The notes under the pieces were generated by a model. The model did not search any database and was not told where the DNA came from. It worked only from the letters and a program-made list of their open reading frames with translations. 60,346 nt of DNA from assembly GCA_029978905.1 (NCBI GenBank), contig JAPOIM010000015.1:1-60346 (forward strand). Direction: 5' to 3'. The stretch comes from Planctomycetota bacterium (GTDB lineage Bacteria; Planctomycetota; Planctomycetia; Pirellulales; UBA1268). The position numbers and the translations under genes were made by a program. Position 1 is the stretch's first letter. Each line of letters begins with the position of its first letter. Below are positions 1-10,250 of the stretch, piece after piece.

Positions 1-40
1 CCGATGCTTTGAGACGCAGCAGGCTCGTGCGGGAGAGCTG

Positions 41-1069
41 TTATCGTCGTGGTGCTGCGGGGCGAGCGAGGCCGAGGTCGTTGCCGTGTGGGTGCGGATG
101 CTGGTGCGGGCGGCGGGTGCGGGCCGACTTCGCTGGTGCTGAGAGCTCCTCAAACACGTGCTCGATGTTCTCGGTTCGCGAACGGGCCTCTTCCCCGGTC
201 CACTCTTTGTAGAACGGGATATCGAGCGTTTCCTTGATCGTGTCGAGCGACTCGCCGCGGTCGATCGCGGCCTTGATCTCACTGCGGAGTTCGCTGAACC
301 ACCGCTTCTGCGTGGCGATCACCTCCGCTCCGCCCATCTCACCATGCCCCGGGCAGAGCGTTTTCACGCCGAGGTCTTCCATCGCCCCGAGCACGGCAAT
401 CCAGCTCGCGGTGTCGGCGTCGCCGGTGTAGTTAAACGCCCCGTTCACGCACGCATCGCCCGAGAAGAGAATCTTGTGCTTCGGCAGCCAGGCGACCGCA
501 TCGCCGGCGGTGTGGGCATGGCCAAAGAAGATCAGCTCCACCCGCTGATCGCCATCGTCGAAAATCAGCTTGTGGGAGAAGTAGACCGAGGGCATCTCGT
601 AGTCGAGGCTGCCATACTCGGCCGCCCGGTTTTTCTTGGCGCCCTCGAAGCCGTCGGCCCCCTTCGACTCAAACAGCGGCTGGCTGCGTTCGTGGGCCAC
701 GATCGTGGCCCCAAGTTTCTTGTACTGCACGTTTCCGTCGGCATGGTCGCCGTGGTAGTGCGTGTCGAACACAAACTTGATCGGCTTGTCGGTCTGCTCA
801 CGAATCGCCGCGACGACCTCATCCACTTGCCCAGGAAAGTTGGCATCGATCACGAGCACATAGTCGCGGAAGACGACGAACCCCTGATTGCATCCGGTGA
901 AGACGGGCTGGGTCTGGGCCTTGCGGAAAAACACTCCCGGGGCCACTTCCGTGACCGTGGTTTCTTCCGGGGCGGCCTGAGCGAACCGGCCGAAGAACGC
1001 CGAGCCGACGGACGCCAGGAGGATCGCGGGGAGCAGGGCCGCTGCCAAGCCAGTGTGTCGGGACCGCAT
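41..1069 (-). CDS. Exported metallo-beta-lactamase-fold hydrolase
   Basis: A 342-residue protein with a hydrophobic N-terminal signal peptide (residues about 7-32, likely cut after AQA). The metallo-beta-lactamase metal site is visible: THYHGDH at residues 103-109 (His104, His106, Asp108, His109), then GHAHT, FSGDAC and CPGHGE, giving a two-metal hydrolase with a periplasmic or surface location. The layout resembles the quinoprotein-relay/class B-like MBL proteins rather than a proven beta-lactamase, so the substrate is unknown. The C-terminus ends in an unusual Arg/His-rich tail (RRPHQHPHPHGN) that could bind metal. It is divergent from the DUF1553 gene and monocistronic as far as seen. Confidence 0.85.
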   Translation of the reverse strand: MRSRHTGLAAALLPAILLASVGSAFFGRFAQAAPEETTVTEVAPGVFFRKAQTQPVFTGCNQGFVVFRDYVLVIDANFPGQVDEVVAAIREQTDKPIKFVFDTHYHGDHADGNVQYKKLGATIVAHERSQPLFESKGADGFEGAKKNRAAEYGSLDYEMPSVYFSHKLIFDDGDQRVELIFFGHAHTAGDAVAWLPKHKILFSGDACVNGAFNYTGDADTASWIAVLGAMEDLGVKTLCPGHGEMGGAEVIATQKRWFSELRSEIKAAIDRGESLDTIKETLDIPFYKEWTGEEARSRTENIEHVFEELSAPAKSARTRRPHQHPHPHGNDLGLARPAAPRR

Positions 1070-1237
1070 GGAATGCCTTTCGGTTCGCGTGAGGCGAGAG
1101 AGGGTGGAAAAGGTCTCTCAGCGTGACCTCGCGACGGCCGCTGTGCAACGCGTCGCGACGCCCGACGGTTTTCGCCAAAAGCGTGTGTGAAAACACCGCC
1201 CGGGGGTAGGATCGTGGGCGGAGGAGGAGCAACGTTT

Positions 1238-3757
1238 ATGCAATCGCACACCGAGACTTCCTGGTTGAAACACCCCCTGGCGGCTTGCCTGACGAGGCTC
1301 GCCGGCTGTGGTCGACGCGCCGCGGCCGTCGTGATCCTCACGCGGATGATCTTCACGGTGCTGGGCGGAGCGGCCGGCCTGGCAGGCGAGGTCTCCTTCG
1401 ACCGCGATGTGCTGCCGATCCTCTCCGACACCTGCTTTGCCTGCCACGGCCCGGATGCCCAGGCCGACGTGCAGCTGCGGCTGGACTCCTTCGACGCCGC
1501 GACTGCAGACCTCGGCGGCTACCGAGCGATTGACCCCGCGAACCCCAGCGAGAGCCTGTTGCTCGCGCGGATCGCGTCGACCGACGACCCCATGCCGCCC
1601 GCCGATTTCGACAAGCAGCTCAGCGATGAGCAGAAAGCCATCCTCCGCGCGTGGGTCGAGCAGGGGGGAGGCTACGAGCAGCACTGGGCCTACGTGGCGC
1701 CTACCCGGGGGCCGCTCGCCGGTGGCGCGAGCACCGGCAGCGAGGTGATTGACCTGGCGATCGGGGAGCGGCTCGCCGAGGAGGGCGTGGGCTTTGCGGA
1801 AGAAGCCGACCGCAGCACGCTGGCACGACGTGCCGCCCTGACGCTGACCGGCTTGCCTCCCGAGCCACAGCAACTGGCAGCCTTTCTCGCCGACACGAGC
1901 GACGAGGCGTACGAGCGGTATCTCGACACCTTGCTCGTGAGCCCGTCGTATGGCGAGCACATGGCGAGGTTCTGGCTCGACGCCGTCCGCTACGGCGACA
2001 CCCACGGACTCCACCTCGACAACCGCCGTGGCATCTATCCCTATCGCGACTGGGTGGTGCGGGCCTTCAACGAAAACCTGCCGCTCGACACCTTCCTAAC
2101 GTGGCAGCTCGCGGGCGACCTCCTGCCTGAGCCCACCCTCGAACAGCAGATTGCCACCGGATTCGTGCGGCTCAATCCGACGACCAGCGAAGGGGGCGTG
2201 ATCCCCGAGGAGTTTCAGGCGAAGAACAGCTTCGACCGCACCGAAACGCTCGGCACGGCGCTCCTCGGGATGACGCTCACCTGCGCCCGCTGCCACACCC
2301 ACAAATACGATCCCGTCACGCAGACCGAGTACTACCGGCTCTACGCCTTCTTCAACAGCACGGCAGAGCCGCCGCTCGATCGGAATGCCTATGCGTTTGG
2401 GCCGACCGTGCGCGTGCCGGACGATCAGGCGGCGTGGGCTGCGTGGCAGGCGCTCCAGCGCGACACGGCCGACATGGCGGCTGCCGCGCGGTCGTTTGTG
2501 GAGGCGGGCATCGTGGGGCTGCAGGGGGACGACGCGAGCCGCTGGGCCGGCCTCAAGGATGTGGAAGTGGTGGCTCTGGTGGCCCGGCCGACCGGGCCGT
2601 TTGCGGCCGATGAACTGGCGCCCGCCGCCCGCGACCTTGTGGCGCAGCGCGACGCTGCCGAACGAGCCTTCACGACCACGCTCGTCGCGGAAGAACTCGC
2701 CGAGCCACGTCCGACGCGGATCTTGCATCGTGGCGAATACGACCAAGAAAGAGGCGAGCCGCTGGAGCCAGGAGTGCCGGCGGTGCTCGGGGATTTGCCG
2801 GACGGCACGCCACGGAATCGGCTGGGGCTCGCGGCGTGGCTTGTGTCGCCGGAGCAGCCGCTCGTCAGCCGCGTGCTGGCGAATCGGCTCTGGCAGCATG
2901 TGTTTGGCGCAGGCCTCGTGCGGACGCCCGAAGACTTTGGCGTGCAGGGCCGACGCCCCACGCATCCGGAACTCCTCGACTGGCTTGCCGTTGAGCTCCA
3001 GGAGAGCGGCTGGGACATGAAGCGGTTTCTGCGGATGCTGCTGGCGAGCCGCGCGTTTCGGCAGTCGTCGGCGACCAGAACCGACCTCGACGATCCCGAA
3101 AACCTGCTCGTGGCACGCGGCCCTCGCTACCGCCTCGACGCCGAGGTGCTGCGAGACCTTGGCCTGTGGTCGAGTGGACTGCTCGATCCGACGATGGGTG
3201 GCGAAGGGGTGAAGCCCTACCAGCCCGCAGGGATGTGGGAGGCGATGGCCCATCCTGCGAGCAACACCAAGGCCTATGTCCAAGACTCAGGGGAGCGGCT
3301 CTACCGTCGCAGCCTCTATGTCTACTGGAAGCGGACCAGCCCCCATCCGATGATGACGCTCTTCGATGCGCCCGATCGCGAGTCAGCCTGTGTGCGTCGT
3401 TCACGCACCAGCACGCCGCTGCAGTCGCTTGGGCTCTTCAACGAGACTCAGCGGATCGAGATGGCTCGTGAACTCGCCGAACGGCTGCTCCGCGAACACC
3501 GCGAGGATGCCCAGCGGCTCGACGCCGTCTTTGCGATGCTCATGAGCCGTGCGCCCACGCCGGCGGAAGAGCGTGCGTGCCAAGCGCTCCTGGAAACCGA
3601 GCGAACCCGCTTTGCCGACGAGCCCGCGGCGGCAGAGTCGCTCCTGGCCGTGGGCGAGGCGAGACGAGACGCGGCGCTTGCGGCAGCGGAGGTGGCGGCG
3701 TGGACCCAACTTGCGGTCACGCTTTTGGCGAGCGATGCCGCCACGCTCCTGTACTGA
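1238..3757 (+). CDS. PSCyt1/DUF1549/DUF1553 cytochrome-type protein
   Basis: An 839-residue planctomycete-type exported protein. After a hydrophobic leader it carries a PSCyt1 module with haem motif CFACH (near residue 65), then DUF1549 (residues about 160-370) with a second CxxCH motif, CARCHTHKYDPV, and a C-terminal DUF1553 (about 500-760, including the GVQGRRPTHPELLDWLA-like region). The start at 1238 is preferred over the in-frame ATG at 1187 because GGAGGAGG lies at 1220-1227, about 10 nt upstream. The variable domain often found between DUF1549 and DUF1553 (LamG or concanavalin-like) is short here. It is followed 33 nt later by a DUF1501 gene, the standard partner. The biochemical role of the pair is not established; a surface redox or polysaccharide-related role is inference. 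Confidence 0.9.
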   Translation: MQSHTETSWLKHPLAACLTRLAGCGRRAAAVVILTRMIFTVLGGAAGLAGEVSFDRDVLPILSDTCFACHGPDAQADVQLRLDSFDAATADLGGYRAIDPANPSESLLLARIASTDDPMPPADFDKQLSDEQKAILRAWVEQGGGYEQHWAYVAPTRGPLAGGASTGSEVIDLAIGERLAEEGVGFAEEADRSTLARRAALTLTGLPPEPQQLAAFLADTSDEAYERYLDTLLVSPSYGEHMARFWLDAVRYGDTHGLHLDNRRGIYPYRDWVVRAFNENLPLDTFLTWQLAGDLLPEPTLEQQIATGFVRLNPTTSEGGVIPEEFQAKNSFDRTETLGTALLGMTLTCARCHTHKYDPVTQTEYYRLYAFFNSTAEPPLDRNAYAFGPTVRVPDDQAAWAAWQALQRDTADMAAAARSFVEAGIVGLQGDDASRWAGLKDVEVVALVARPTGPFAADELAPAARDLVAQRDAAERAFTTTLVAEELAEPRPTRILHRGEYDQERGEPLEPGVPAVLGDLPDGTPRNRLGLAAWLVSPEQPLVSRVLANRLWQHVFGAGLVRTPEDFGVQGRRPTHPELLDWLAVELQESGWDMKRFLRMLLASRAFRQSSATRTDLDDPENLLVARGPRYRLDAEVLRDLGLWSSGLLDPTMGGEGVKPYQPAGMWEAMAHPASNTKAYVQDSGERLYRRSLYVYWKRTSPHPMMTLFDAPDRESACVRRSRTSTPLQSLGLFNETQRIEMARELAERLLREHREDAQRLDAVFAMLMSRAPTPAEERACQALLETERTRFADEPAAAESLLAVGEARRDAALAAAEVAAWTQLAVTLLASDAATLLY

Positions 3758-3790
3758 ACAGCACCCGATCACCGACGAGGAGACACTCAG

Positions 3791-5316
<1,526 letters not shown>

Positions 5317-5320
<4 letters not shown>

Positions 5321-6546
5321 AGCGTGACGTCGTCGAGGCCGAGGTATTCCGTGGGAACCGCGCGGAAGACTTCTTCCACGCTTGTGATGCCGTAGGCAAC
5401 ATGCAGGAGTGCCGACTTCCGCAAGGAGAGCATGCCTTCCTCGACCGCAATCTGGTTGAGGGCTCGCGTGTCGGCGTGGTTGGCGATGGCGGCTCGGAGT
5501 TTGGGGGTGATGGGCATCACTTCAAACACGCCCGTCCGTGACCGGTAGCCTTGGCGGTGGCAGGCGTCGCAGTGCCCGGGGCTCCACATCGCAAGCTCAT
5601 GATGCGGCGGAAGTTCTTTCTTGACGTCGTCAAAGATTTCCGGCGTGGTCGAGAGGTCGTACTTCACGCGGCACTCCGGGCAGAGTGTGCGCACCAAGCG
5701 TTGCGACACTACGCCCAGCAGCGAGGTGGAGAGGAAGTGCGGCAGCACGCCCAAGGCGAGCATGCTCTGCACAGCCGCGGCCGCGATGGGCGCATGCAGC
5801 GTGGCAAACACCAGGTGGCCGCTGTTGGCGGCACGCACGGCCGTCGTTGCCGTTTCAGCATCGCGGATTTCGCCGATCATGATCACGTCGGGAGCCTGGC
5901 GAAGCACCGCCCGCAGGATCTCGGCAAAGCCCAGGTCGAGCAGCGGGCTGACCTGCGCCTGACGCACGCCCGCGAGCCGGTATTCCACCGGGTCCTCGAT
6001 CGTGTTGATCTTGTGCTGCCCGTCGTTGAGTTTTTCCAGGAAGCTGTAGAGCGTGGTCGACTTTCCCGACCCAGTGGGGCCGGTCACCAGCACGAGCCCG
6101 CTTGGGCTCTGGAGCATCGGTTCAAGTTGCTGCCGCTGCCCTTCGCTCAGCCCAAGGTCTTCGATCTGCTTGCGGTGTGCGGAGGTGTCCATGATCCGCA
6201 CGCAGAGATCTTCGCCAAACACCGTGGGAAGGGTGTTGATGCGGAGGTCTGCACGCGAGCCGTCTTCCAGGCTGCTCACCCACCGACCGTCGAGCGGACG
6301 TCGCCGTTCTGCGAGGTCCATCCCAGACGCGGCCTTCACGTAACGGATCAGCCGCTGCCCTTCTTCGGAAGGATACGACCGCAGCTTCGTCATGATCCCA
6401 AGGAGACGCACGGCAGCCGTGACTTCCCTCTCGTCGGAGAGGAGGAGCAGGTCGCTGGCACCCATCTTCGCGGCTTCGGCCACAAGCTGCCGGCAGGTTT
6501 CTTCAGCCGACTGCTCTTCCTGGAAGTCGATCGGTTCGGCGTGCAT
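5317..6546 (-). CDS. GspE/PilB-like secretion ATPase, short form
   Basis: A 409-residue ATPase of the type II secretion/type IV pilus family. Walker A GPTGSGKST is at residues 156-164, an Asp box-like TIEDPVEYR and a Walker B-like VIMIGEIRDAETA follow, and the His box ATLHAP is present. A tetracysteine metal site characteristic of GspE/PilB is visible as CPEC and CDACH. It lacks the long N-terminal MshEN region, beginning almost directly at the N2 domain, so it is shorter than typical GspE (about 500-570 aa). No pilin, inner-membrane or secretin gene lies nearby. Its ATG overlaps the stop of the STAS gene as TGATG, implying translational coupling and a possible functional link. Confidence 0.9.
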
Positions 6547-6914
6547 CAGTCTCTGGACTCCGCAAGAAGAGAGGCCGCTTGTTCGTCGTCGGCGATGGGA
6601 AGCACCCGATGCAGGCTCATCAACTGCATGACTTTGGAAACCATCGGAGGGACGGAATGCAGAATGATTTTCCCCTTGCCGGTGCGGAACCGCTTGTGCT
6701 GTTCGAGGAGCCAGCCGATTCCGGACGAGTCGAGAAAATCGGTGCCGCTCATGTCGATCAACAGCGGCCGTGAGTAAATGTCGACGCCGAAGAGTTTGAC
6801 CAGGTCGCAGCCCGCGGCGCGAAGGTCGTCGCCGGTCACCTTGCCGAGGAGTCGCAGCTGCGGCGGCCCATCTTCAGAACCGGAAACTTCAAAAAGAGCA
6901 TTCGCGTCTGCCAT
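6546..6914 (-). CDS. STAS-domain anti-anti-sigma factor-like protein
   Basis: A 122-residue single-domain STAS protein. The segment DMSGTDFLDSSGIGWLL matches the phosphorylatable-serine loop of anti-sigma factor antagonists (SpoIIAA/RsbV family), where a serine in the D-S-S-G-I stretch is the target of an anti-sigma kinase. The start at 6914 is chosen because AAGGGGAGA lies just upstream; a longer in-frame Arg-rich extension is not convincing. It ends in TGATG with the start of the ATPase gene. No anti-sigma kinase or sigma factor gene is adjacent, so whether it acts on transcription or on the ATPase is open. Confidence 0.85.
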   Translation of the reverse strand: MADANALFEVSGSEDGPPQLRLLGKVTGDDLRAAGCDLVKLFGVDIYSRPLLIDMSGTDFLDSSGIGWLLEQHKRFRTGKGKIILHSVPPMVSKVMQLMSLHRVLPIADDEQAASLLAESRD

Positions 6915-7088
6915 ACCGTCTCCCCTTGTCGATCGTGGGATGCGTCGAAGTCTTCCCAGGAGACTCCGCCATGGCTGAGCCCCACCCCGGCGAAAGGATA
7001 GCACGGAACGGCGTCGCTTCCTAAACCGGCTGGGTCGTCGCACGGCACCGACTGGAAAACCGCGGATTCTGTCGCAAAAGCGTGAAAA

Positions 7089-7949
7089 CTACGTGAAGAC
7101 CACGGTGCGGTCGCAGATCATCAACACGCGATCTTCGGCCCAGAGACGGACCGCACGGGCGAGGACGAGCCGCTCGGTGTCTTGGCCGAGGGCGATGATC
7201 TGCTCGACCGAGTGGGCATGGGTGACGCGGGTCACGTCCTGCTCGATGATCGGGCCCTCGTCGAGGTCGGGCGTGACGAAGTGTGCCGTGGCACCGATCA
7301 GCTTCACTCCCCGTGCGGCTGCCTGGTGGTAGGGCCGCGCGCCTTTGAAGCCGGGAAGAAACGAGTGGTGGATGTTGATCGCCCGCCCGCTGAGCTTCGT
7401 GCAGAGGTCGTTTGAGAGCACCTGCATGTACCGCGCGAGCACCACGAGATCGATGTGGTGCTCTTCCACGAGCGCCAACAGTTTGGCTTCCTGGGCAGGT
7501 TTGTTCTCGGGGGTGATGGGCAGGTGATGGAAGGCGATGCCGTGTCGGTGGGCGATCCCCTCGGCGTCGGTGTGGTTGGAGACGATGACCGGAATCTCCA
7601 CCGGCAAAAGACCGTTCTTCCAGCGATAGAGCAGGTCGACGAGGCAGTGGTCAAACTTGGAGACCATGATCAGGATCCGCGGCCGTGCGTCGGAACGGCG
7701 GACCTTGAGCCGCAAGTCGGTGGCATGCCCTTCCCGCTCGAGGCTCGTGCGGACGGTTTGGGCGACCTTGGCCGAGTCTTCGCACGCGCTCTCGACGACC
7801 GTTCGCAGGCAGAAGAGCCGCGAGCATGGATCACCAAACTGAGCGCTCTCCAGGATGTTGCCACCGATCTCGAGCAAACCGCACGACACTGCGTGCACGA
7901 TGCCTGGCGCATCAGGAACGGTCAGAGTGAGGATGTGGCTCGTCTTCAT
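7089..7949 (-). CDS. purU: Formyltetrahydrofolate deformylase
   Basis: A 286-residue PurU, hydrolysing 10-formyl-THF to formate and THF. An N-terminal ACT domain (TVPDAPGIVHAVSCGLLEIG, residues 9-28) is followed by a formyltransferase-fold catalytic domain with the family sequences VVLARYMQVLS, INIHHSFLPGFKGA, and ATAHFVTPDLDEGPII, which include the catalytic Asn/His/Asp set. The length is normal (about 280-290). The ATG overlaps the stop of the upstream isochorismatase-like gene in ATGA, so the two are likely coupled. PurU balances the one-carbon pool or supplies formate; the H4MPT-pathway gene fhcC lies 45 kb away. Confidence 0.95.
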   Translation of the reverse strand: MKTSHILTLTVPDAPGIVHAVSCGLLEIGGNILESAQFGDPCSRLFCLRTVVESACEDSAKVAQTVRTSLEREGHATDLRLKVRRSDARPRILIMVSKFDHCLVDLLYRWKNGLLPVEIPVIVSNHTDAEGIAHRHGIAFHHLPITPENKPAQEAKLLALVEEHHIDLVVLARYMQVLSNDLCTKLSGRAINIHHSFLPGFKGARPYHQAAARGVKLIGATAHFVTPDLDEGPIIEQDVTRVTHAHSVEQIIALGQDTERLVLARAVRLWAEDRVLMICDRTVVFT

Positions 7950-9391
7950 GGGCTGACGAGGATCTCCGGTGAGGCGCCAAACTTGGCTGGCAGCGGCATC
8001 GTCCAGGGCTCGTGCATCTCGCCCACGAGTCGCTGCCAGCGTCCGGAGAGTTCGAGCTTCGTGTCGCCCCCTTCCACCACGGGTGGAGTGGTGAGCACGC
8101 CTGGGGTTTTAAGCACGAGCAGGTTCACATCATCGCTCACCGCCTGCTCCGGCGCGATGGCGAACACGCCCGGCTTGCTCCGTGTCAGCGGCTCGCCGTT
8201 GAGCCAGGCGGCTTCGACGTCGGCGCCGCACAGCAGGTGCGCGTGGCTGTGGTGGGCATCGTCGGAGTCCAGCAACGACGCCGGCGCAAATAGCGTGCAG
8301 CGGTACCACTGCGAGCCGGTGCTCGAGGGCACATCGTCCACCTCGTCGGTAGCGTGAGCAATCGTCACCGTCTCCCACGGAGCCACTGCGGCGTCGGCAT
8401 CGGCGGATGGCGGAGCCTCGCTTGGCGACGGTTGATCGCCCGCAAACTGGAAGGGCGTGCCTCCGATCAGCTGGTCGCTGGTGATCGTGGGGCAAACATG
8501 ACGTTCGATGTGGTCGATGACGCGGCGTGTGCCCTCAAAGTGGCTCACGAAGGGCCAGCGGGCGGGGTTGTACATGCTGTCGGTCATGTCGCGCATCAGC
8601 ACCACCTGCTTGCCATGGCGGGAGAGTTGGCGGAGGCCAAAGGGCCGACCAAGCACGCACATGTTGACGTGCACGCCCACCAGGATCACGTGGTCGATGC
8701 CGCGGGCGGTGAGGATGTTCCAGACCTCATCGCCGCGATCGGTGATGAAGTCGGCCTGCTCGTCGATCGCAATCAACGGAGACTGCTGCTTCCACGGCAT
8801 GCGTGGGTTGCGGCCCAGGGCTTCGAGTTTGCGTGCCCATGCGGCGTGTTCTTCCGGGTCGTCGTCTTCGCCCCCGTCGGACTGGTCAATCGGGTAGGTC
8901 GCCTTTTCTTCGGAGGGAATCGCGGAGCACCACGCCGTGATCTGATCTGGGAGCGAATCGGCGGCCTGCGTGTCCATGGCTCGCTGCCGAGCGGGGTGGT
9001 TGGCGTAGGCCTCCATGCAGTCGCTCGGGGCGTGGATGATCGTGGCCCCACGACGGCGGGCTTCCGCGACCACGGCATCGAGCCTGGGGGCAAACTCTTC
9101 CAATCGCCGCACGGCATTCAGGCAGTGGTGGTAGTCCCACACGTCGCACACGATCACGGCGGTGGAGGCGGCCGGCCATGTTTCCTCGGCGCGTACCGTT
9201 GTAAACGTTTCACCGCTGGCATCGGCGGGAACCTGCGACGTGAGCGTGAGGGGGAACGACTCCTCGGCCATGACAACCGGGCTGAGGAGCGAGCCGAGCA
9301 TCAACGGAGCGACAAACGCGAAGGCGAAGGCCAGGACGGGCGCGGTCGAGCCGCTGCGAAAGATGCCGTGCCACGTGGGAGAGAGGTCCAT
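7946..9391 (-). CDS. Exported isochorismatase-like cysteine hydrolase with C-terminal extension
   Basis: A 481-residue protein. A signal peptide-like hydrophobic stretch lies at residues about 16-42. The middle is an isochorismatase-family alpha/beta domain: STAVIVCDVWDYHHC with the catalytic Asp, and VILVGVHVNMCVLGRPFG with the nucleophilic Cys in the usual NMCV context. The C-terminal ~150 residues, from about DDVPSSTGSQWYRCTL on, form a beta-rich domain resembling a carbohydrate-binding or jelly-roll sandwich. The family hydrolyses amides, isochorismate or related small molecules; the substrate here is unknown. It overlaps purU by 4 nt. Confidence 0.85.
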   Translation of the reverse strand: MDLSPTWHGIFRSGSTAPVLAFAFAFVAPLMLGSLLSPVVMAEESFPLTLTSQVPADASGETFTTVRAEETWPAASTAVIVCDVWDYHHCLNAVRRLEEFAPRLDAVVAEARRRGATIIHAPSDCMEAYANHPARQRAMDTQAADSLPDQITAWCSAIPSEEKATYPIDQSDGGEDDDPEEHAAWARKLEALGRNPRMPWKQQSPLIAIDEQADFITDRGDEVWNILTARGIDHVILVGVHVNMCVLGRPFGLRQLSRHGKQVVLMRDMTDSMYNPARWPFVSHFEGTRRVIDHIERHVCPTITSDQLIGGTPFQFAGDQPSPSEAPPSADADAAVAPWETVTIAHATDEVDDVPSSTGSQWYRCTLFAPASLLDSDDAHHSHAHLLCGADVEAAWLNGEPLTRSKPGVFAIAPEQAVSDDVNLLVLKTPGVLTTPPVVEGGDTKLELSGRWQRLVGEMHEPWTMPLPAKFGASPEILVSP

Positions 9392-9402
9392 CGGTTTCTC
9401 CT

Positions 9403-10245
9403 CTAGACAATCGCCGATTCAAAAAGCACTGGATTGAGCGGGTCAGCCATGATTGACCCCACAACGCTCGACGGCGTCCACGTTTCGTGGTCGAGCCGCT
9501 GGGCGGCGTTCCTGGGCTCTGCCATCCGCATGTCGATGTCCATGTAGATCACCGTATGCACCTTGCGCGGTGATGCGGTGGTGTTGGGGCCGGCCCGGTG
9601 CAGCGTCCACCCCAGGTGAAACGAGACATCGCCCGCTTCAAAGGGCTCGATCACTTCGCGCAGGCCCTCGCTCGACACCGCCTGCTGGATCAGCTGCTCA
9701 GACTCATCGGAGATCGCCAGTTCGCGGCCGATCTTCTTGAGGTGGCTGCCGCGGGCAAAGGAAAGCGGACCCATCTCCAAGGGCACCGCATGCAGTGGAA
9801 TCCAGGCCGTCACGCACCGGCTCGACGCCATCGGCCAGTACTGCTGGTCGGCATGCCAGGGGGTGAACCCTCCGGAGGGCTCTTTGTAGAGAGCCTGATC
9901 GTGCCACAGCCGCACGCCTCGCGTGTCGAGCAGGGAGGCGGCGATCTCCGCAAGGCGACGCGAAAAGGTGAGCTGCCGTGCCTCCTCGCTCCGCTGCCAG
10001 AGATTGCCAACCTGGATAAACGCCTTGCCGTAGGTGTCGCGATCTTCCAGCGGCACCCCGGCATTGCGGTCGTGGGCCAGCGTGTCGGCGGTGATCGCCG
10101 GCTCGAGGGCGTGGAGAACGTCGCTGCCAAGCACACCCTGCAGATGCAGATAGCCGTCGTCCCGAAACTGTTGCCGCTGCGCGTCGGTGAGCGGGTAGGG
10201 CTCACGCAGCGCAGCCTCAAGCACCGGTTGAGAAACGGCCATCAA
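9403..10245 (-). CDS. PhyH-family Fe(II)/2-oxoglutarate dioxygenase
   Basis: A 280-residue phytanoyl-CoA dioxygenase family protein. The iron-binding triad is visible: WHADQQYWPM supplies the HxD pair and LGWTLHRAGPN the distal His, with an Arg nearby (SPRKVH) for 2-oxoglutarate. The length is typical. The family hydroxylates acyl-CoAs, ectoine and other small molecules, so the substrate cannot be deduced. Neighbours on the same strand are the isochorismatase-like gene 11 nt downstream and the ThuA fusion 5 nt upstream, giving a probable catabolic operon. Confidence 0.88.
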   Translation of the reverse strand: MMAVSQPVLEAALREPYPLTDAQRQQFRDDGYLHLQGVLGSDVLHALEPAITADTLAHDRNAGVPLEDRDTYGKAFIQVGNLWQRSEEARQLTFSRRLAEIAASLLDTRGVRLWHDQALYKEPSGGFTPWHADQQYWPMASSRCVTAWIPLHAVPLEMGPLSFARGSHLKKIGRELAISDESEQLIQQAVSSEGLREVIEPFEAGDVSFHLGWTLHRAGPNTTASPRKVHTVIYMDIDMRMAEPRNAAQRLDHETWTPSSVVGSIMADPLNPVLFESAIV

Positions 10246-10250
10246 CGGGA

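Noticed and set aside
41..1069. Calling the metallo-hydrolase a beta-lactamase
   Set aside because: The fold is shared by many hydrolases; the metal site alone does not show antibiotic activity.
158..1126. Long plus-strand frame opposite the metallo-hydrolase gene
   Set aside because: No family, Arg/Gly/His-rich composition; it is the antisense shadow of a well-supported gene in GC-rich DNA.
2096..3283. 395-codon minus-strand frame in the DUF1553 gene
   Set aside because: Shadow frame; the plus-strand gene has haem motifs and conserved domains.
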